A stretch of DNA of 64,000 bases from Phlebotomus papatasi (lineage: Eukaryota > Arthropoda > Insecta > Diptera > Psychodidae), in assembly GCF_024763615.1 (NCBI RefSeq), contig NC_077222.1, positions 62,372,001 through 62,436,000 on the forward strand, written 5' to 3'. Every line of letters begins with the position of its first letter. The first letter of the stretch is position 1. The translations under genes were made by a program, and so were the position numbers. Positions 57,001 through 64,000 of this stretch are shown here, in pieces. The notes beneath the pieces are model-generated. The model had not been told where the DNA came from and searched no databases. It saw nothing but the letters and a program-made list of their open reading frames with translations.

Positions 57001-60000
57001 GGAATGTCTATTGACACTTTAAGAATTCGTGTCAGCACCTATTGACACCCTATTCTGTACCATTTAGGATATGAAATTTGAACATCTCTGTTTATAGTAA
57101 AAGGTATATTACAGAAAAAACGTTATATTACTTATATTTTACTAGATACATTAAATAGTTTTCAATATTTTGACAAAAGTGTCAATAGGGGTTCCCTGTC
57201 GAACAGACGTTCCTTCGACCCTATGTATCTCAGCTTAAAAAATTGAGAGTAACTTTTTTCTTTTGAGAACAAAAACTAAAATTATCAGATTTTCAAGAAA
57301 AGTTATAATAATGACGGCAACAATCAAAAAATTGTATAAATTTTAAAGTACGCTGTTATTTAATTACAGGAAAATATAACATTTTGTTTTGCTCATCAAT
57401 ATTGAAAGCGGGCATTGTTAAAGCCTGCGGATCAACAACTCTGCGCAAAATAATAAAATAATTCGCGTATTTTATTTATCTTTTCAAATGTAAATAAAAT
57501 ATTGTCAGAATACTAGGAGTAGGAGGCAGACTGAAAAGAATTGCCACACAAATAAACTTCAGTGAAAATAGTCAGGCATTTAAAAAGATGAATTCAAAAT
57601 CTTTATGGCTTTCAAAAAAATTTCAAAAATTTCATGAAGTCGAAATTCAAATCCTTTTCTTTCTTACACGTTTTGCATATGTCTGTCTCATTCTTTTGCA
57701 CCAAGCGCCTGGCAAGTTGGCCTTTTTATATAGAGATATTTGAAGCCAATTCCTAAATTGATCGCGGAGTCAGCTCACAGTGCTCCAAGGAAAAAATTTA
57801 TTTAAACAAAAATTTAGTATATTTATCCCTCCATACGGAAAGGTATCTTATCATACGGAAAAACTTCTCACTTTTTAAATATTTAGCATAACGATCACGA
57901 GTGCAGAAAAATTCCTATACGCATTTGTATGTGAAAGTAAGAAATTGGCTTCAACTTTGAAGGCCACTCGCCGAGGACTAGTTTTGCACTCTTCTTCTTC
58001 TTTCAAGCATCACAACAAATACAATTTAGCTCAATCTAATTTGGAGTGTATGGCTCCGGCACACCTTTTAGATCAGGAAAATTTCATAAGGTCAAAATTC
58101 ACATCCCTTTCTTTCTTAAAAGATTTGCATATGTCTGTCCTACTCTTTCGTACTCTTCTTCTTCTTCTTTTGGCCATCACACCAAATTAAATATAGTTCA
58201 GTCCAATTTTGAGCACGATGGAGTGGGATATACTTATTAATTAGACTTAATGAAATTTTGCTGTTCTAAAAGGTATGCCGGAGCCATAAAAAATGGGATA
58301 GACATAATGCAAAGCGTGTAAGAAAAAAAGGGAAATGAATTTTGACATAATAAAATTTTCTTGATCTTAAAAGTATTGCCGGAGCCATTACAATTTAAAA
58401 AATAAATTGTATGAAATATTTATTTTAACCAACATTAGTCATCCCACAGATAAGTTGTTTAACTGTAAACTTTCGGTTTGATTCTCAAAAATATTTTTAA
58501 TTGTTTATATTAAATCATTGCTTTTGAGTTACGCACTTAAATATAATAAATAATAGAAATATTTGAAATAGATCTCCTTCTTTATATTGTCAATAAGTAT
58601 TATTTGCGTCCACCGGCGTCTTAGCGCTGGTAACTAACCTACTTCTTAGTAAAACGGTAAGAACGCATCATTAAAGAAAAAATCTTCCTGACCATAAGAA
58701 AAAAATTAAAATAAAAAATAAAGAAAATACAAAAATAAAAGACTAAAGCACTATGAAGGTTTAGATGGTTTGGATAAACCATTGTTTCTCTTTTCTGAGG
58801 AAATTCATTCCAGAGAATAGCTCCCTCAACTATTTTAAGTACATTTTCTCAAGGGTCTGGAATACACCCGCAATACACAGAATATAAAATTCATTGAAAA
58901 GGAAGATCTTTTCCACAAATTGCATATTTAACCCATTCAGTCAATGTACCAGAAATACTTGAGATAGAACGTTCATATTTTGGGATTAGTTTCCTACCGA
59001 TTTATAGAGGACTTTTTTGAAAAAGAAAACCTAATATGGGGGCGCGGGGAACCCCTGTCAAACACACGTCTAAACGGTCACTGAATTTAAATTCTGTACG
59101 TTAATTTATTACAAACTCTATTGCTTTAGATTGAGTAACTATCCAAGAAAACAAATTGGCAATTAGAATTCAAAGAAGGAAAGAGGAAAGAGGCTAATTT
59201 TAACAAATTCGACGGGATGTAGAATTTTCCGTTCGCCATTTTGAGCAAAAATGTTGCATTACAAAAGCTTTAATACTTAAAATTCTTAATAACTCCAAAT
59301 AAAAAACATCAAAAAGGAATCTCTCACTTGGAAATTTAAAAATCCTGTTGCCTCTTATCCCTAATTTAATTTGATGAATTGGATTAATTTTTTTTATTAT
59401 GTTATTTGTCTTTTTTAAGTCACATAAAGTTCCGGAATATTCTTTTTATAAGTGGAAGGAAAGTTGAATAATTCCTATAAATCACTCAAATATCGGATGC
59501 AATAAAGTAACAAATTATAATGTTCCTTTTTTTAATCCAATGTATGTAGAGTTCTTTTTATTATGCTATAAATCTGCATTTTCACAAAGAAATCAGTTAT
59601 TTGCCTTGAATTTATTACTAACATTACTAACAAAACAGAATTGTTCCCGATATTGATCAAAGTAAATAAACTATGCCCGAGTGAAAGCTTTCTAATAGCA
59701 CATGAGAGTTGTATGCCCCTGGGCAGAAAAATATGCGTGTTTTTTCTCCTTCATTTTCTCCACTCGATATCAGGACCAAGAAATGTCTGTCGCCTCGATT
59801 TTTATCGCAAAGGTCATCTTTTATGTCTTCCACCGTAAAAAGTTATGCACAGGGGAGGGTTTTACGTGAATTTTCCACCATCTTTTCACCCTCGATATCA
59901 TCTCAAATGTGAAAATTGCTGTTCCAATTTTGCACTATTTTCACTTATATCCCCCCAAATTCTTTTGGGATGAAATACAATAAGTATTATTCGATTTTTG

Positions 60001-61125
60001 GGATAATTTTATGTATTAATATTTGATTTAGGGGTTTTATTTATGGCCCACAGACAATTTTAAAGGAAATTTTTGTTCTGCAAATGCAATTTGTGGAAAA
60101 GGGACTCATTTGGCTCAGGTGAAAAATTAACCTTTGGATATGATTCACGTCAATTTGGTGTTCAATTTAATCTTGGTACATCAACTCAAAGCAAAATCCT
60201 GGAAAATTGTGTCTCTGTTGCCACCCACATATTGGTTTTATGTGTAAAAATAGACTTGACCGGATCACCATTGACCACCCGAAAAGGTTTCTTTTCTCTG
60301 GGATGTACATCTTCTATAGGGGAAAGTACTCTCCCTTCGAACGTTCATGCCTTCGAATAATGTGAATTATCTTTTAGTTTTCCTAAGATACTTACACATT
60401 TCCATTAAATAATAGTTGGCTTATCATTAAATATTGATAATACCATGATAATTTTATTTAAATCTCTTACATAAAACAAAAGAAATTCACATTATTCGAA
60501 GGCATGAACGTTCGAAGGGAGAGCACTTTCCCCTACCCCAGACATAATTCCCGCAGATTACATTCTGAGTATTCTTCAGAGGTATCTCCAGTGTCCATTG
60601 ACCCTTTTTCCACCTTCACCCCTTACTAACCAACAAAAATTCATTCATAGGATTTCTCTGAATTTCGGGTGAGAAGATTAGATTTTTTTCTCGTCTCTCC
60701 AGTTTGGAGATAGAAAAATGATCCCCCAAAAATATTGCTTTGAGAAAATTGTCTCAATTTATATGGAGCAGGAGAGAAGAAAAGCCTAGAGAAGCGGATG
60801 AAATGATGATTGTGAATTATGTGACTGTATGAAAATGGCAAAATGATGATTTGGTGGAAATGGAATTGAAATTTTGTGTGACTTCTGTGAAAAAAAAGGA
60901 AATTTGGTCTGAGGGTGTATGCTGAGAAAACTCCCTTATCCACCCACACAGAAAATTCTCTCCTTAAACTTCCATTGAGAAAATCTTCCTCCCACATTAA
61001 ACAACTTTCTCTTAGGCTAAAATCCCAGAACAAAACACAACAGTATGGAAATAAGTGGAAAAATTACTTGATTCTAATGGTGTCAGCTTCACCCCAGGAT
61101 TGGGGTCGAATAGGAGATTCGGCAT
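44848..61125 (-). CDS. Syt4: Synaptotagmin 4, complete four-exon gene
   Basis: A vesicle membrane protein with two C2 domains; fly Syt4 acts in postsynaptic retrograde signalling. Exons on the minus strand: 61125-61068, 52561-51750, 47391-47140, 45042-44848. Phases agree (1, 0, 0), giving 438 aa. Order: short lumenal N-terminus (1-20), membrane segment 21-40 (VPVAAGLTAAIVLAVMTCYC), a basic stop-transfer, a Pro-rich linker, C2A (about 144-290), C2B (about 295-430) and a C-terminal WHKLVE. In C2A the calcium-site position carries Ser248 (LSFDRYSRDD) in place of Asp, the hallmark of Syt4/Syt11. C2B keeps the WHXL motif near the end (AEWHKL). The name rests on C2 sequence and this hallmark; exon 1 is the least certain part. 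Confidence 0.9.
45313..45932. mobile_element. MITE family R, copy 2, interrupted by J2
   Basis: Palindromes GGGACACCGGTGTCCC (45331-45346) and GGACACCGGTGTCC (45895-45908) mirror each other around the nested J2. The right end CCTTCAAGGGTTAA fits family R. Confidence 0.55.
45404..45869. mobile_element. MITE family J, copy 2, nested in element R2
   Basis: 466 bp flanked by TA. Ends GGGGAGACTGGGTCAAAAAG / CTTTTTGTCCCAGTATCCCC. In the last Syt4 intron. Confidence 0.85.
46750..46967. mobile_element. MITE family M, copy 2
   Basis: About 218 bp, AGGGAAAATACCCATGCTTC to CATAGGGCATTTTCCCC, same interior AAGCTT(T/C)GTAATGA motif. Between Syt4 exons 3 and 4. Confidence 0.85.
47140..47391 (-). CDS. Syt4: Syt4 exon 3 (C2B, first part)
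   Basis: A 252-nt, phase 0-0 exon: IRAQGRGELLISLCWQP ... NLPRMDVTGLADPYVK ... KKKTHVKKRTLSP ... FDIPTTE. It includes the polybasic KKKTHVKK strand of C2B. The donor is GAG|GTGAGT. Confidence 0.95.
48593..48996. mobile_element. MITE family O
   Basis: 404 bp flanked by TA. Ends AGGGAAGAGCACCCCGGATC / GATCGCTGGTGCTCTTCCCT. In the Syt4 intron between exons 2 and 3. Confidence 0.8.
49318..51135. mobile_element. unclassified 1.8-kb element made of ~295-bp modules
   Basis: Ends GTAGGTGAGATTCTTAA / TTAAGAATCTCACCTA. The last 30 bp form a palindrome. The interior holds four to five diverged modules about 290-330 bp apart. Each has GCGCC-rich sequence before TTTTGAACTTC, a GAACCGGAG box, TTTGACCCC(T)TATA and CAACATACTAAAATTT (50157, 50444, 50741). 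There is a GGCC tract at 50956-50999. No credible coding frame. Confidence 0.7.
50956..50999. repeat. GGCC simple repeat
   Basis: About eleven nearly perfect CCGG/GGCC units, an extreme GC island in an AT-rich region, inside the 1.8-kb modular element. Confidence 0.95.
51750..52561 (-). CDS. Syt4: Syt4 exon 2 (membrane segment, linker, C2A)
   Basis: An 812-nt exon from the TTATGTCTTTCAG acceptor to AAG|GTGAGC. It carries the transmembrane helix, a linker with about 25 prolines, and the whole C2A domain (GTLVFKLRF ... KEIQPRSLK). Confidence 0.92.
53590..53805. mobile_element. MITE family A, copy 2
   Basis: Same inverted ends as copy 1 (CTCTCCCTTCGAACGTTCAT at left, its complement at right), with a few substitutions. 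It lies in the Syt4 first intron and is non-coding. Confidence 0.85.
54132..55025. mobile_element. unclassified insertion inside MITE B3
   Basis: 894 bp with 10-bp terminal inverted repeats. It carries the GATA microsatellite and the retroelement-like tail at 54523-54700. No transposase-like frame. The target duplication is not clear. Confidence 0.5.
54523..54700 (-). mobile_element. probable retroelement 3' end with GATA/TCTA microsatellite tail
   Basis: A (GATA)n tract at 54523-54567 is followed on the + strand by unique GC-richer sequence. On the minus strand this reads as a 3' UTR ending GGGATAATAAAAATCTTC plus a TCTA repeat, a usual LINE tail form. It lies inside a larger insertion in MITE B3. 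No coding part is left. Confidence 0.45.
56993..57221. mobile_element. MITE family L, copy 2
   Basis: 229 bp flanked by TA. Ends GGGTGAAAGGAATGTC / GACGTTCCTTCGACCC. A third partial end is at 46999-47063. Confidence 0.85.
58047..58395. mobile_element. inverted-repeat element S, copy 2
   Basis: About 95-bp arms: TGGCTCCGGCACACCTTTTA at left, AAAAGTATTGCCGGAGCCAT at right, with an additional internal copy of the motif near 58262. Relatives of one arm occur at about 57600-57720. Confidence 0.7.
60319..60533. mobile_element. MITE family A, copy 3 (best preserved)
   Basis: 215 bp between TA dinucleotides. It starts GGGGAAAGTACTCTCCC and ends with the near-perfect complement. It lies in the Syt4 first intron. 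Confidence 0.9.
61068..61125 (-). CDS. Syt4: Syt4 exon 1 (N-terminus)
   Basis: ATG at 61125 opens MPNLLFDPNPGVKLTPLES, followed by one base and the donor A|GTAATT. That base makes ATG (Met) with the next exon at 52561, and reading continues into the membrane segment. The 8.5-kb intron after it holds several transposons. Without this exon the membrane-spanning exon has no start codon. Confidence 0.55.
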
Positions 61126-62928
61126 AGTCCTGTTCTGTCGCAGTGACTTTTCCACCCAAGAGTCCTTTCTCACTTAAATTTCACCCTTCGCCTCGAGTTC
61201 CATATGAGATGAAAAACACTTATTTTCCACTTTGATGAACAATGTCCTTACACAACACCATCAATCGTCGCAACAAAGGATATCCACGCAGCAATATTAT
61301 TGGGGCCAACAAAATGAGTCACTTTCTAGCACAGAGAGTCCCTTCTTTTACCAGAAAATCAGTCACCAAAAAAACAGGGAGAAAGGTCCACACAAGTGTT
61401 ACAAGTGAATTTTACTGCGAAACTGGAGGATCGTGGCAGAGGAAGCAGCAGCAAAAGTGGCGACGAAGACGTCGTTAGACGTCGCGAGCAAAAATCAATA
61501 TACTGGCGACGGCGCCATCATGACCATTTCGGAACATTCACAGAGCACCGCTGAATGAGTTGAAAGTAGGGGAGAGGAGGGTAGAAATGACCATTATCTA
61601 TATTTGTTCGATAGAGTATCAAGTTAAGTACTAATAAACCAAAGTATATTTTTACGATTCATAAATTTAAAGAGTGAATTATATAATAAACTTAATATAG
61701 AAAGCATAAATAACCGTTACACATTAATAATCTGTTTAATAATTTACCGCCCGGTACAATATCAAAAAACCTTTTTAAACACCATAAAATTACTGACTAA
61801 ATCAATAAATTATTCATAGAATATTAAAAAGAAAGCAGTTTAAAAACTGACAACTGTTGAATCAAATTAATAGCTGAAAAATTTATAAGACCAACAATAA
61901 AGATACAATGAACATAGCTTTAAATTTTTGAACCTTAAAATTAAAATATAATAGAGTAAAAATTCTGGTGCATTCTGTTATAACCGAGTTAAACCGGAGT
62001 ATTATGATTCGTAGTTCACTTTTAAAGTGGCACTATATCTCTGATTAGTTCTTACTTACCTCTATCTACATTAAAAACTAAAAAAACAGTTTCTTTTAAG
62101 AAATATCTCGCAATCAAACAAAAAAGACCTTAGGTACTGATGTTCCTGTTGTTCGTAAGCTTTTCTTTAATTTTAGAACTTAAGGATGGTCTTCACTGAA
62201 CGGACATGGTAGATTGGATCAGTGAAGATTATCACAAACAATAGGGGGGGGGGTAAATTCACCCACATTTACGGTATTTTTGTTTGAATTTTGGTGTATA
62301 CGGTAGTATAATATCTTTCCGTTGAAATACACAGAACAATTACCTATAGTACTTCTCAAATTTACATACAGAATTAATTGTTTTCTGAATGTAAATTGTT
62401 GTAAATGTTGTCGTAAATTTTTTTCTGAATTTTGTATTTCAAGATTAGAAAACAAAACAGATTTATAGATATAAAGGAAATTATGGTACCTTTGGATGAT
62501 ACATGATTTTTGTCAATTTTTGTCTATATAATTTTAAAGAATCTGACCCATGGCAGCTAGTACTGTGCCTTACATTTCTAAAAATGATTAAAATGATTTA
62601 AAATGATTCAAGAACATTGAAAAAATGTGTTTTCCGATTTATTCTAAAGTATCGCACTTCCCCGTAGTACTGTCTATTTTATGCGATGCCTAATTATAAC
62701 AGACGCCAGGCAAATTTTATGTCATAAACGAACTACTAAGGAAAATTATCAGTTTAAGTCGTAGGTCTGTCCAGTACATTGATTAAAACTAAATTTCAAG
62801 CTTATTTGATTCATTTTAATATTGAATAATATCAAACATTTCCAAAATTTCTTTTTAATGTGAATGAAGTGATTTTATTGGAAAATTTGTTTGGATATAC
62901 CGCCGCTTGGATCAGCAATTATCGTAAC
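61126..62928. other. Syt4 upstream region
   Basis: The first 400 bp are GC-richer and include paired AGACGTC motifs near 61468-61486 (the core of cAMP-response elements) and an SINE-free, repeat-free stretch. No clear TATA/initiator pair. Beyond 61.6 kb it is AT-rich with a partial family E element at about 62130-62230. Confidence 0.4.
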
Positions 62929-64000
62929 TTACTTACACAACACTACATGTTGGGTTTTGGCTTCTTTTGCACGCCTCATATTGTCCCGATTACCCGTCAA
63001 TGCCTTCCAATTTCTAATATTTACTCTCCTCACATCGTTGTCCATATTATCTTCCGATATTTTTCTCAATATTCCTTCTATGATGAATCCAACTAACCTG
63101 TTCTCGATGCCAACAATTGTATGATCTTGGAATAAATTATACATTCCCTTATTATCGCGGATTCCCCATTCTTCTTGACGTTCTTCGGGACGACCCATTA
63201 ATACGACACAGGATGTTCCCCTCGAAGCAATTCAGCCTATCTTTATGAAGTTTGTTTAATGTCCAGGATTCGCTCCCATACAAGACCTTTACAAATAAAT
63301 AAATAAATTCTTATTTTGCGGTGAGGAAGAACGATCGAGATTTTAGTATCAATAGGGGGCCCAAACAGAATTACCCAACAAATTAAATTTTTCTTTCCCT
63401 ATAATTTGTAAAAAATATGTTTTAATTTTTAATAAGATTAATAAACGTTTCAATGAATAGGGAGGGCGTTAATTATTCTGAATAAATAGTAGTTTGTTCA
63501 ACATTCTTTCTAAGGAAACATATAACACCCCACTGTGTAATTCTACTGTTGGATAATCTCCCCCAGTCTCCCCTAGCGTACAGAAAAAGGCTATATTTCC
63601 ACTACTAATCCGAGCCTTTATCTCCGCCCCTGCAATATTTGACTTTGTCCTGTATTCTTCCTGTATTCTGGTAATCGCCAGTGGAAGGTCCACATCCGGA
63701 CCGAAAGCTCTGGGCAAGACAGAAAATTTGTTTTTCTTCTTGAGGTGAAATAAATTTCCACTGGGGATTACCGCAAGTGTCCCCACAGAAGATTTGAGTC
63801 CTTTGAATTTCGGTTTTCATTAACTAGGTCCTGAATAGCACATGACTTCTTTTGTTTTTCCGGAGTTTACCTTTAGATGTAGTTCAGCCGCTGAACTTTC
63901 CATGAACCGCATGAGCATGTGCTTCTGAACTTTCCATGAACCGCATGAGCATGTGCTTCTGAACTTTCCATGAACCGCATGAGCAAGTGCTTCTGAACTT
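62929..64000 (-). mobile_element. decayed non-LTR retrotransposon, continuing past the window edge
   Basis: In several minus-strand frames LINE reverse-transcriptase segments appear in the right order: AAELHLKVNSGKTKEVM (about 63840-63900), GPDVDLPLAITRIQEEY (about 63700), VLYGSESWTLNKLHKDRLNC (about 63220-63290) and a C-terminal stretch to 62929. Frameshifts and a foreign segment between about 63300 and 63580 break it. It is not intact. Confidence 0.75.
63893..64000. repeat. 34-bp tandem repeat inside the LINE relic
   Basis: Three full units of 34 bp (63893, 63927, 63961) and the start of a fourth, differing by a single base. The period is not a multiple of three, so it breaks the reverse-transcriptase frame. 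The array runs off the window. Confidence 0.9.

Larger units (their letters stand above)
52562..61067. other. Syt4 first intron
   Basis: 8.5 kb without a recognised exon. Contains A2, B3 with its insertion, L2, S2 and A3. The sections at 59.6-59.95 kb and 60.54-61.0 kb are less AT-rich and free of repeats I recognise, so they are candidates for regulatory sequence. Confidence 0.4.

Noticed and set aside
63893..64000. CRISPR-like direct repeats
   Set aside because: Units are contiguous with no spacers, in a eukaryotic LINE relic; the 29-bp array at 35950 is likewise contiguous.

Overview
The window is a piece of an AT-rich animal nuclear genome, best explained as a dipteran insect and probably a nematoceran (sand-fly or mosquito grade). 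The grounds are GT-AG introns from 60 nt to 12 kb, fly-type genes (rotund, modSP, Synaptotagmin 4), and many short TA-flanked inverted-repeat transposons. The species cannot be named from sequence alone. I see no bacterial, viral, tRNA, rRNA or CRISPR feature.

Layout. (1) About 1-27.5 kb, + strand: the 3' part of a rotund (rn) family zinc-finger transcription factor gene. Two short coding exons lie at 5.34-5.69 kb, a third at 17.74-18.01 kb and the terminal zinc-finger exon at 25.96-27.15 kb. An alternative 5' coding exon (19.81-20.29 kb) sits in a GC-rich promoter-like island and would give a second N-terminus, resembling the rn/roughened eye arrangement of Drosophila. (2) The 12-kb rn intron holds a complete six-exon gene on the opposite strand, 13768 to 5722: modSP, the modular serine protease that starts the Toll/melanization protease cascade (4 LDLa, Sushi, Wonton-like module, trypsin-like domain, 631 aa). 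(3) 33.4-34.2 kb, + strand: a two-exon DTWD2-type tRNA acp3U transferase. (4) 38.6-34.2 kb, - strand: a two-exon membrane-anchored GH31 protein of the MYORG/tobi branch, whose stop codon is only 4 bp from that of DTWD2. Its intron holds a 29-bp minisatellite. (5) 61.1-44.8 kb, - strand: a complete four-exon Synaptotagmin 4 (438 aa). (6) The right edge is a decayed non-LTR retrotransposon.

The rest is dominated by mobile DNA: more than 30 short inverted-repeat elements in about 20 families, often nested or abutting, a tRNA-related SINE pair, two recognisable LINE fragments and one unusual 1.8-kb element built of ~295-bp modules. Many of the otherwise unrelated MITE families share one terminal signature, TA followed by roughly GGGGAAAGTG, which suggests mobilisation by one transposase. 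Other points of interest are the nested and antisense gene architecture, a possible finger-disrupting microexon in rn, the atypical activation site and specificity pocket of modSP, and the altered active site of the GH31 protein.

Exon boundaries were derived by hand from splice consensus and phase continuity. Gene names rest on recognising protein families, without database searches.
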